Shown here: positions 17,001 through 23,844 of the stretch, piece after piece
Position numbering within the stretch: position 1 is the stretch's first letter
Layout: every line of letters starts with the position of its first letter
DNA from: SMXL01 sp036985715
Lineage (GTDB): Bacteria; Bacteroidota; Rhodothermia; Rhodothermales; UBA10348
Assembly: GCA_036985715.1 (NCBI GenBank)
Contig: BTQE01000025.1
Location: forward strand, 1 to 32,474
Direction of reading: 5' to 3'
DNA: 32,474 nucleotides
The notes under the pieces: model-generated
The model's database searches: none
The model's input: only the letters and a program-made list of their open reading frames with translations
Told to the model about the DNA's origin: nothing
Made by a program: the position numbers and the translations under genes

Positions 17001-18341
17001 CTACCTCGTGCCCTCTTTGGACTCCTCGTCCCATTTCTGGACGCTTGAAATATCCGGCATGCCCCAATCTTCTCCGTTCCAGCTATTGAAGCCCTCCATA
17101 CGGAATGTCCAGATTCCGGTCGACAAGTCGGAGATCACGATCAGTCCATCTTCGTTTCGCACGTCGACTCCGAATGCGCCATTGCCCACTCCGCCCCCCA
17201 TAACACCGTCATTCTCCGGGCCTGTGTAAGTGTCGTAGTAGCCGACGGTCTGTGGATTTTCCGGATCTAGAAGGCTGAAGATCTGAAGCCCATCCTGATA
17301 TCCGGATACAAAGACATAGGGCCAGCGAACTTCGTGATTGTGGACCAGATTTTTCCAATTTGCTGTCCATGCGGAAATGGCTCTTCGGATGTTCGTCTGC
17401 TCCCCATCGAGCGCCGGTTTCATGTCAAAAATTCGCAGCGGGGCATATTGGTATTCGGTTTCACCCACTGCATAACGGCCGTCGGGGCTCGGGGTAAACG
17501 TATGCCCCCACGGAACACCCGAAACACCCACGATCGATATTTCGAGGTTGGGATTTTCCAGATCGGTAATGTCAAAGACGTAGTAACCACCCGTTCCTCC
17601 AGCGTAAAACCGATCCTGACCGGTATCCGGGTGCCACGCGGCATATAGATCGTGGTAGAACAGGAACGGCATCGGCCCGCCCGCACCAGCAGGCGCCAAT
17701 ACGGGTACGGTGCCGACGAGTGCATTTTCCCGATCTCCTTCTACGATCATTCCCAGGTCATACATATTGGCCTGGCCACCGTTTACCGTCGCAAGTAGAA
17801 GAACGCGGCCATTCGAATGCTTGTAAATAAAAATGTTGTGGAAGCCGCCCGGAAGGTCGGGCTCGTAGATGCGAGCTACCTCAGTAACTGTACTCGGGTC
17901 GGGTAACCCCGTCGTGTCGAGAATCACTGCTCCGAGATCGGAGTCCGGACCTGGGCCAAACTGTGTCGACTGGACGACGTAGTAGCGCCCTTTCCATTTG
18001 AAATATTTGACATCCATCCCGCCAAGCCCGGTATGTAAATCCTCATCTTCGATTCTCCATCGAAGAAGAACCCGGGGGTCGGTTGGATCGCTCAGATCAA
18101 CAATATCCATTCCCTTTGCTCCTGCCGCGTCGAGCGTACCGCGTCCGACATAGGCATACGGCCTTGACAATTCCTGCTCAAGTTCCATATCCATGACACT
18201 CAGACGGGGACCGAGAGGTAAATGGCCCTCAACTGAGATATTCTCAGTTCCTCGCTCAAGAGCCGTCCATTGTGCGGAAGCCGGAGTAACAAGCAGCAAA
18301 GCCACCAGAAGTGACATCGCTACGCAAAAAAATCTTTTCAT
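17001..18341 (-). CDS. Secreted LVIVD-repeat beta-propeller protein, copy 2
   Basis: The 446-aa paralogue has a signal peptide (cleavage near PASAQ) and the same blade plan as copies 1 and 3, with motifs GMDIVDLSDPTDPR, YYVFDITDLENPN, LRIFDMKPALDG and LQIFSLLDPENPQ. Conserved His are in GHLPLG (40), LHTGLGGMD, GGFHNIFIY, YHDLYA, WGHTFTP and HNHEVRWPY. The section before YHDLYA has a Pro/Gly/Ala-rich insert (VLAPAGAGGPMPF) not found in the others. A good Shine-Dalgarno (AAAGGA) precedes ATG 18341. It ends in SKEGTR like copy 3. The gap to copy 1 is 49 nt and to copy 3 is 33 nt, so the three form a tandem array in one transcript. Confidence 0.88.
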   Translation of the reverse strand: MKRFFCVAMSLLVALLLVTPASAQWTALERGTENISVEGHLPLGPRLSVMDMELEQELSRPYAYVGRGTLDAAGAKGMDIVDLSDPTDPRVLLRWRIEDEDLHTGLGGMDVKYFKWKGRYYVVQSTQFGPGPDSDLGAVILDTTGLPDPSTVTEVARIYEPDLPGGFHNIFIYKHSNGRVLLLATVNGGQANMYDLGMIVEGDRENALVGTVPVLAPAGAGGPMPFLFYHDLYAAWHPDTGQDRFYAGGTGGYYVFDITDLENPNLEISIVGVSGVPWGHTFTPSPDGRYAVGETEYQYAPLRIFDMKPALDGEQTNIRRAISAWTANWKNLVHNHEVRWPYVFVSGYQDGLQIFSLLDPENPQTVGYYDTYTGPENDGVMGGGVGNGAFGVDVRNEDGLIVISDLSTGIWTFRMEGFNSWNGEDWGMPDISSVQKWDEESKEGTR

Positions 18342-18374
18342 TAGTCCTTTACGTTATTTGTGCATTCGAACGAT

Positions 18375-19700
18375 TTACCGCGTTCCTTCCTTTGATTCGT
18401 CGTCCCAGTTCTGGACGCTCGAAATATCTGGCATTCCCCAGTCTTCTCCATTCCAACCGTTAAACCCGTCCATACGGAAGGTCCAGAATCCGGTTGTCAT
18501 ATCTGAAATTACAATGAGACCATCCTCATTTCGGACGTCCACACCGAAAGCGCCGTTGATCACTTTGATCCAGTCATAGGTGGGCGGGCCGATATACGTA
18601 TCGTAATATCCTACGGTTCTGGGATTCTCCGGGTCCAGAAGACTGAATATCTGCAAGCCATCCAGATAACCCGAGACGAAGACATACGGCCAGCGGACCT
18701 CGTGGTTATGAACGAGGTTTTTCCAATTGGCTGTCCACGCAGAGATCGGCCGACGGATGTTTGTAACATCACCGTCCAGCGCCGGCTTCAGGTCAAATAT
18801 GCGAAGCGGGGCATACTGGTATTCGGCTTCTCCGACTACGTAGCGCCCATCGGGGCTGGGCGTGAACGTGTGCCCCCAGTCGACTCCGTTAATGCCCGTA
18901 AGCGTAATCTCAAGTTTCGCGTTGTCCAGATCTGTGATGTCAAAGACGTAGTAACCGCCCGTTCCTCCTGCGTAGAAACGATCCTGACCCGTATCCGGAT
19001 GCCAGGCCGCGTACAGATCATGAAAAGAGGTACGCCTGCTCGAGCGACCCTGGACTTCAGGGACTTGAATTTCGCCGACCAAAGCGTTCTCCACATCACC
19101 CTCGACGATAAGGCCGAGATCATAGACATTGGCTTTGCCGGTGCGAACGGTCGTGAGTAGCAACGGACGTCCGTTCGAGTGCTTGTAGATGAAAATATTG
19201 TGGAAGCCGCCGGGAAATTCCGGATTCAGGATCCGTGTGACTTCCGTAACGGCACTTGGATCGGGGAGTCCGGTTACATCGAATACGATAGCGCCCAGGT
19301 CATTGTCCGGTCCCTGAGGAAATTCGAAGGACTGGACGACATAGTATCGCCCGTTCCATTTGAAATTCTTCACGTCCATGCCGCCGCGATTCATGTGGAG
19401 ATCTTGATCCGGGAGTCTCCAACGGAGAATTACTTTCGGGTTACTCGGATCGCTGAAGTCAATAATGTCCATCCCTTTCGGACCATCTTCGAGAATGGAT
19501 GCGCGTCCGACATAGGCGTATGGACGTGATAATTCCTGTTCGATATCCAGGTCCGTCACCGTCATTCGGCCACCAAGAGGTATATGGCCCTCGACGGTAA
19601 TATTGTCGGAGCCCCGGTTGTCCGGTGTCCACGTGCCCTGTGCATTCGCTGTGGATCCGACTAAAAGAAGAGAAAGCGCGCAAACGGCGACGTATTTCAT
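18375..19700 (-). CDS. Secreted LVIVD-repeat beta-propeller protein, copy 3
   Basis: The 441-aa paralogue starts at ATG 19700, with GAGG eight nt upstream and a clear signal peptide (MKYVAVCALSLLLVGSTANA). The open frame extends to 19793 but that part overlaps the upstream pseudogene and is not needed. Blade motifs GMDIIDFSDPSNPK, YYVFDITDLDNAK, LRIFDLKPALDG and LQIFSLLDPENPR match copies 1 and 2. The His set is in GHIPLG (39), LHMNRGGMD, GGFHNIFIY, FHDLYA, WGHTFTP and HNHEVRWPY. It is closer to copy 2 than copy 1, including the SKEGTR ending. It is the first intact gene of the array. Confidence 0.88.
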   Translation of the reverse strand: MKYVAVCALSLLLVGSTANAQGTWTPDNRGSDNITVEGHIPLGGRMTVTDLDIEQELSRPYAYVGRASILEDGPKGMDIIDFSDPSNPKVILRWRLPDQDLHMNRGGMDVKNFKWNGRYYVVQSFEFPQGPDNDLGAIVFDVTGLPDPSAVTEVTRILNPEFPGGFHNIFIYKHSNGRPLLLTTVRTGKANVYDLGLIVEGDVENALVGEIQVPEVQGRSSRRTSFHDLYAAWHPDTGQDRFYAGGTGGYYVFDITDLDNAKLEITLTGINGVDWGHTFTPSPDGRYVVGEAEYQYAPLRIFDLKPALDGDVTNIRRPISAWTANWKNLVHNHEVRWPYVFVSGYLDGLQIFSLLDPENPRTVGYYDTYIGPPTYDWIKVINGAFGVDVRNEDGLIVISDMTTGFWTFRMDGFNGWNGEDWGMPDISSVQNWDDESKEGTR

Positions 19701-19729
19701 GGGTGAGTCCTCAATCATGTTCCGAAAAA

Positions 19730-20257
19730 TTAGTGCTGATCCCAGTCTTGCCTGCAGGAGATATTCGGCATTCCCCAGTCCGCACCATTCCATCCATCAA
19801 AGCCCTCCATCTTAAGCGCCCAAAACCGGTGGAGTGTTTGCCAGTCGGCATGCCACGCGCCTACTGCATGGTCAATATTGTCGACTTCACCGTTCAAGGC
19901 AGGACGTAAATCGAATATTCTCAAGGGCTGGCACCGAAACTCTGTTTCGCCGACTGCAAAGTTGCCGTTTGGAGTGGGTGTAAAGGTGTGCCCCCAGGAT
20001 ACGCTAGGGACCCCTGTAATTGTTACAAGAAGTTCAGGATTTACACGATCGGTGATGTTATACACGTAGTATCCGCTTCCGCCGCCACCGTAAAATCGGT
20101 CCTGCCCGCTCTCCTCATGAAAGTCGACATAAATATATTGTGAAAGTCCCGCGCGTTTCCGACTGCCGGATTCGACATTTGAGGTGGGACCACGAGACGG
20201 GATAGAATGAAATGAAAGCTGTCGCATGCCCGGGGTGGAACGTACTACCAGATCATA
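19730..20257 (-). pseudogene. Truncated LVIVD propeller gene remnant (copy 4)
   Basis: A 165-aa open frame (19730-20227) plus a short in-frame upstream stretch (to the YDL codons ending at 20257) is clearly homologous to the three downstream copies. It keeps the blades SGYYVYNITDRVNPEL, GHTFTPTPNGNFAVGE, LRIFDLRPALNG and the C-terminal GFDGWNGADWGMPNIS. The first 190 or so residues, including the signal peptide, are missing. About 74 residues between 'AWHADWQTL' and 'HRFWALKMEGF' are also deleted in frame, taking out the HNHE blade. The two blade His (LH..., FHN...) and the HNHE motif are gone. Its stop lies 29 nt before the copy 3 start. It is probably not functional, although the frame has stayed open. 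Confidence 0.8.
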
Positions 20258-20280
20258 ATTAAAACACGAAAAAATAGCAA
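20252..20280 (-). promoter_or_regulatory. Possible promoter of the LVIVD-oxidase operon
   Basis: On the minus strand TTGCTA (20275-20280) and TATGAT (20252-20257) are separated by 17 nt, in an A+T-rich stretch next to the decayed LVIVD copy. The TATGAT overlaps the residual Tyr-Asp codons of the pseudogene, so it may be chance. No other promoter pair upstream of the array was convincing. Confidence 0.25.
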
Positions 20281-20446
20281 TAAATTACTATTCTGACACG
20301 CATTGGGAATCTTCGGTCGTAACTCTAAAAAACGGGGGCAGCGTACAGGATTTTACCCTTCAGATCGTCGTGAACGAGAGCTTTTTCGAATCCCGCGAGG
20401 TGCGTATGTTTAGACCCCCCAAGAAATCAGCTGACCCGCTACTGAT

Positions 20447-20650
20447 ATGACTAGATTCATCCGTGCACTGATCTACGGAGCCTTCGCCGCATTTGTCGCC
20501 ACTGTCGTTCTCGATTGGCTGGATCGTGATTTGAACGCACCCACAAAGCCAGATCGTTTGAACGCTCCCGAGAAACCGGAGCGTTCGATAGACAAACTGG
20601 GTGATGAAGCGAAGCAGGCACTCCTGGACGAACTCGCTGCACAAGTCTGA
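20447..20650 (+). CDS. Small membrane protein
   Basis: This 67-aa product has one N-terminal transmembrane helix (RALIYGAFAAFVATVVLDWL, about 6-25) and a charged, Pro/Lys/Asp-rich cytoplasmic tail with two short repeats (NAPTKPDRLNAPEKPER). A helical C-terminus (EAKQALLDELAAQ) closes it. I do not recognise a family. It heads a plus-strand group of three small genes leading into the oxygenase, with an intergenic region that also serves the divergent LVIVD array. Confidence 0.6.
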   Translation: MTRFIRALIYGAFAAFVATVVLDWLDRDLNAPTKPDRLNAPEKPERSIDKLGDEAKQALLDELAAQV

Positions 20651-20666
20651 CAAGGCTTCGCAGGGC

Positions 20667-20795
20667 ATGAGCCATCAACCGGCCCTGTACTTCGTCGAGA
20701 GGTCGTACGGAAAAGAACACACCGATCAAACTGCCGAAGGGCTTGTGTGGGATTGGAACGTTGATGACATTCCGCATATTGTGATATCCGATTAA
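20667..20795 (+). CDS. Putative 42-aa microprotein
   Basis: An ATG at 20667 opens a 42-codon frame ending at TAA 20793-20795, starting 17 nt after the stop of the 67-aa gene. The protein is Asp/Glu/Trp-rich (ending GLVWDWNVDDIPHIVISD) with no signal peptide. An AGGG sits too close to the ATG for ideal spacing; an AAGG lies ten nt upstream. Support is the tight fit between two flanking small genes. It is too short for codon evidence, so it may be spurious. Confidence 0.4.
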   Translation: MSHQPALYFVERSYGKEHTDQTAEGLVWDWNVDDIPHIVISD

Positions 20796-20805
20796 GCAAG
20801 AACAC

Positions 20806-20982
20806 GTGAGTCAACAACGAGAATGCCCATCCTGCGCGCTGTCAGTTGACGGTGATGAATCGACCTGTCCTTATTGCGGATATGAATTCCCGGAAACGTC
20901 AAGGTCTTTAAAATGGGTGGCGTGGCTCATGGCCGCATTGCTCGTTTGGCCGCTCATCGAACTACTCAAATGGCTGTTCTGA
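20806..20982 (+). CDS. Small zinc-ribbon membrane protein
   Basis: A GTG at 20806 opens a 58-aa frame. Residues 7-24 carry two CxxC pairs (CPSC and CPYC) separated by ten residues, a compact zinc-ribbon of the rubredoxin/ZnR type. Residues 36-57 form one hydrophobic helix (LKWVAWLMAALLVWPLIELLKWLF in part). Small zinc-ribbon plus single helix proteins of this kind are usual in membrane-associated regulatory or assembly roles, but no function is known here. The stop TGA (20980-20982) overlaps the Shine-Dalgarno of the oxygenase gene, pointing to translational coupling. There is no strong Shine-Dalgarno for its own GTG. Confidence 0.7.
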   Translation: MSQQRECPSCALSVDGDESTCPYCGYEFPETSRSLKWVAWLMAALLVWPLIELLKWLF

Positions 20983-20985
20983 GGT
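20981..20985 (+). promoter_or_regulatory. Shine-Dalgarno that fixes a TTG start for the oxygenase
   Basis: GAGGT, 7 nt before the TTG at 20993, is the best ribosome binding site in the area. It overlaps the stop of the zinc-ribbon gene. The sequence supports TTG 20993 as the real start, since no in-frame ATG occurs before residue 97. Confidence 0.65.
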
Positions 20986-20992
20986 AAACTGG

Positions 20993-22159
20993 TTGGATAT
21001 CCCTGAATCGTTGTTTGGTGAAATCACCGTCGAGGAATTCCTTCGGGATTACTGGCAGAAAAGGTCCCTGCTGGTTCGTTCAGCCTGGCCACAGTTTTTG
21101 TCTCCCCTCGAACCCGAAGACCTGATCCAACTTGCCCAGAGAGACGACGCGGATAGTCGACTCATTCTGAGGGAAGGAGGCGACTACAAATGGGAAGCCA
21201 GATTCGGTCCGTTTGATGAAGATGAGATTACCGGGTTAAGAGAATCTGACTGGACCCTTCTGATTCAGGAGGTCGACCGGATGATACCCGAGGTTTCAGC
21301 GCTGCTGCAGTCAGTTCCGTTTTTGCACAATTGGCGGATTGATGACATCATGGTCAGCTATGCGACGGATGGTGGCGGCGTTGGTGCCCATATTGATAAT
21401 TACGACGTGTTTCTGATCCAGGGAATAGGAAAGCGGAAATGGGAAATCGAAGGCGAACCGGTTGAAGATGAGGAGTTACTACCCGATCTGGATGTTCGAA
21501 TCTTATCGCACTTTGAACCCACCGACACGTGGATTCTGGAACCGGGAGACATGCTCTACCTGCCTCCTCGTATCGCCCACCGCGGGACGGCCGTCGGCGA
21601 CTGCCTCACCTATTCGATCGGTTGTCTGGCTCCATCGAAAAATGATCTGGTGAGCGCCTTTGTCGAGAACCTGTTTGAAGCAGGCATCGATGAAACGCCG
21701 TTTTCCGGCAGGGAGAAGTCGGGGGAGTTCGATTCCGGGTTGATTTCAACCGAATTGAAGGAGTTTGCTCGCAAAGCTGTTTCCGAATCCATGCAGGAGA
21801 CCGAAGGATTCAACCGCTGGTTAGGAAGATATTTGTCCCGATCGAGTCGAGGTTGGTTGCCGCCGGTACCGGAATCGGTGATCACGTCAGAAGAGCTTCG
21901 GGAGCGCCTGGAAGAAGGTGCTCACGTCCGGGCATCAGTGGTTTCGATGGTTATGTACGACCAATTGCCTGACGGTTCGCTGATGCTCTTCGCTGGTGGG
22001 GAGGAGTATGCAGTCGACGCTAAATACGCCTCGATTCTGGCGAGGTTGACTGGACGTCAGGGACTCGCGTTGGAACGACTCCCCCAAGACGAAGCGTTCA
22101 CAAACGTGATTGTCGATCTGATCAACCAGGGTTTTTTCGAGATTCATTCTTCCGGTTGA
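20993..22159 (+). CDS. roxA: JmjC/cupin-4 oxygenase, RoxA/YcfD-like ribosomal protein L16 arginine hydroxylase
   Basis: The 388-aa protein has the RoxA plan: an N-terminal FxxxYWQKRSLLVRSAWP motif, a JmjC double-stranded beta-helix with the Fe(II) ligands His133 and Asp135 (GAHIDNYDVFLIQ) and His196 (PPRIAHRGT), and the GKRKWEI strand with the lysine/arginine region that binds 2-oxoglutarate. The C-terminal winged-helix part starts near 290. E. coli YcfD hydroxylates an arginine of ribosomal protein L16 (uL16), using O2 and 2-oxoglutarate. The TTG start is backed by a GAGGT seven nt upstream. It closes a plus-strand group with three small genes and faces a bidirectional hairpin terminator. 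Confidence 0.88.
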   Translation: MDIPESLFGEITVEEFLRDYWQKRSLLVRSAWPQFLSPLEPEDLIQLAQRDDADSRLILREGGDYKWEARFGPFDEDEITGLRESDWTLLIQEVDRMIPEVSALLQSVPFLHNWRIDDIMVSYATDGGGVGAHIDNYDVFLIQGIGKRKWEIEGEPVEDEELLPDLDVRILSHFEPTDTWILEPGDMLYLPPRIAHRGTAVGDCLTYSIGCLAPSKNDLVSAFVENLFEAGIDETPFSGREKSGEFDSGLISTELKEFARKAVSESMQETEGFNRWLGRYLSRSSRGWLPPVPESVITSEELRERLEEGAHVRASVVSMVMYDQLPDGSLMLFAGGEEYAVDAKYASILARLTGRQGLALERLPQDEAFTNVIVDLINQGFFEIHSSG

Positions 22160-22169
22160 CCGATTAGCG

Positions 22170-22207
22170 AAAAAGGGCAGGCTTGCAATAGCAAACCCGC
22201 CCCTTTT
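22170..22207. terminator. Bidirectional hairpin terminator between convergent genes
   Basis: A long imperfect hairpin pairs AAAAGGGC near 22171-22178 with GCCCCTTTT at 22199-22207; inner pairs GG/CC and TTGC/GCAA continue to an AATA loop. A/T runs on both flanks let it act for the plus-strand oxygenase (stop 22159) and the minus-strand OmpA gene (stop 22229). Stem bulges make efficiency uncertain. Confidence 0.7.
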
Positions 22208-22228
22208 CAGACACTAAATCTGGGCTCG

Positions 22229-23770
22229 TTATCGCACAGGTATGGTGTCAACTCGGCGATACGTGCTGAGCCCCTCCTTCTTGCTCGTGAGGTTTTTCGC
22301 GCGTCCGAGACCTACCGAAACAATTCTACTGGCTGCGATACCGTTATCAATATAGAATTGCTCGACTGCACGGGCTCGATCTTCAGAGAGCTCTTGCGCA
22401 CGGCGCTCACCTGGAGCTGCAAGTCCTTCCACTCTGACATTCAGGTTTGGACACTGTGACAGAATCTCGAGATTCTCGCTCAATGCCTGACGCCCTTCTT
22501 CCGTGAGTGTCGAAGCATTCCTGCCAAAGTAGGTCGCATTCATCTCGCTGATCTCTCGGCAAATGGCTGCTTCGTACGGATCTACCGTAATGGTCATCGT
22601 GCGACTGACCGTGCCTCCACAATTTGTGACTTCCAGCGTGACCGTGTACGTACCCGGGGCTGCAAACGTGTGGGTCGGATCCGAGCTTGTGGATGTTGTG
22701 CCGTCACCGAATTCCCAGCGATACGACACCGGGCTTGTACCAACCACGTTCGACGTGAACCGAATCGGGGTTTGCGTATCGGGCGACATGGTTGATGCCG
22801 TCATTGATACAATCGTGGCGGGTTCACATGGATGTTTGACAACAACGATACACGATTGGGTGCTGGAACCACGGCCGCCGCCATTGGTCGCCGTAAGCGA
22901 GACCTCGTAGGTACCTGGATTGGCGAATGAATGCGTGGCGATCAGGCCAGACGCCGTATTCCCATCACCAAATCTCCATGTCGATGTTACGGGTTCGGAG
23001 GCGTCTTCGTTAATCATGTCTGTAAACGTGACCGGAGAACCGGTCTCGACCGGATCGACCGGGCAAACCAAACCTGCCAGCTCGACAGGGACGAATCGGC
23101 TGAGGTTGATTTTTAATCCCACCGACGTGGCGCCCAGAAAATCAAAACCACCAAAACCTCCTTCGTCGTATCCGTCGGCCTTGTCGTCGCCGAATGTCAG
23201 ATTGGCACCGAACTCGGTGAAGAAGGACATGTTCTCATTAATAAAGAAGTCCAACCCGAACCCGAGCAGGGGTCCGAACGATGTTTCATTGGATTCCTCA
23301 CAGGGTCCGGTCGTCAAACAGACTCCGGGCGAGTACACTGCCGTCTTGCCAAAACTGGCATGCAGACCTGCCTGGAGGTATGGGGCAATTTTGCTCTCGT
23401 TCAAAAGGTATCGGGCAATCAGCTGCACACTGGTCCGCGTAGTAGGATGCTCCGACAGGTCCATTTTATTCCGAAACTCGGTGATTCCCGGATAATCGGC
23501 CAGCGTAAACGCCAGGCCGAGACTGTAGCGAGGGTTGAACTGGTATCCGAGTTCCGCTCCGATACTGTACGGCAATGAATTCTCGAACATCTCGCCGTCA
23601 AAATTGAACGGCGACTTTTCGTTATCTCCCAGATAGAAAGAGATGCCCACGCGAGGGCGCAAGAAAAAAGCATCTTCCGCCCGTTGCGATTGTGCAAACA
23701 GAGCGGATGGCAATAGGGCTGTCACCAGCAATAGCGAAAAAACGGCCCCACGCGTTGTAGTCCGGATCAG
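22229..23770 (-). CDS. OmpA-family outer membrane protein with beta-barrel and two PKD domains
   Basis: The 513-aa product has a signal peptide, an N-terminal beta-barrel-like region (to about 230), two PKD domains (WRFGDGNTASG and WEFGDGTTSTS, each ending GTYxVxLxxTNxGG), and a C-terminal OmpA/peptidoglycan-binding domain (TYFGRNASTLTEEG, QELSEDRARAVEQF, TYRRVDT). It would span the outer membrane and tether it to the cell wall. No ATG opens the frame: the first standard codons are TTGs inside the signal peptide. A CTG at 23770 is 5 nt after a perfect AGGAGG and gives a full signal peptide (M-IRTTTRGAVFSLLLVTALLPSALFA). I therefore place the start there. It follows citrate synthase by 74 nt. 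Confidence 0.85.
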   Translation of the reverse strand: MIRTTTRGAVFSLLLVTALLPSALFAQSQRAEDAFFLRPRVGISFYLGDNEKSPFNFDGEMFENSLPYSIGAELGYQFNPRYSLGLAFTLADYPGITEFRNKMDLSEHPTTRTSVQLIARYLLNESKIAPYLQAGLHASFGKTAVYSPGVCLTTGPCEESNETSFGPLLGFGLDFFINENMSFFTEFGANLTFGDDKADGYDEGGFGGFDFLGATSVGLKINLSRFVPVELAGLVCPVDPVETGSPVTFTDMINEDASEPVTSTWRFGDGNTASGLIATHSFANPGTYEVSLTATNGGGRGSSTQSCIVVVKHPCEPATIVSMTASTMSPDTQTPIRFTSNVVGTSPVSYRWEFGDGTTSTSSDPTHTFAAPGTYTVTLEVTNCGGTVSRTMTITVDPYEAAICREISEMNATYFGRNASTLTEEGRQALSENLEILSQCPNLNVRVEGLAAPGERRAQELSEDRARAVEQFYIDNGIAASRIVSVGLGRAKNLTSKKEGLSTYRRVDTIPVR

Positions 23771-23775
23771 TACGT

Positions 23776-23781
23776 CCTCCT
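23776..23781 (-). promoter_or_regulatory. Shine-Dalgarno AGGAGG in front of a CTG start
   Basis: AGGAGG (CCTCCT on plus) is a full match to the 16S tail, 5 nt upstream of CTG 23770. An in-frame TAG just upstream, overlapping the first bases of this site, rules out an earlier start. This is the evidence for a CTG (or a mis-sequenced ATG) initiation codon of the OmpA-PKD gene. Confidence 0.7.
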
Positions 23782-23844
23782 AATACAAAATGATTGTTCT
23801 GACTATTTCCTGTGATAGCCATCAAACGATGGACTAGTTGAGGA

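Noticed and set aside
15632..19700. Annotating the propellers as methanethiol oxidase (SBP56)
   Set aside because: The blade signatures are LVIVD type and no SBP56 signature was recognised; only the His-in-propeller idea is similar.
19701..19793. 31-residue upstream extension of LVIVD copy 3
   Set aside because: ATG 19700 has a Shine-Dalgarno and begins a proper signal peptide; the extension overlaps the pseudogene end.
23819..23832. Small hairpin CCATC/GATGG after citrate synthase
   Set aside because: Only five base pairs and no T run, so not supported as a terminator.
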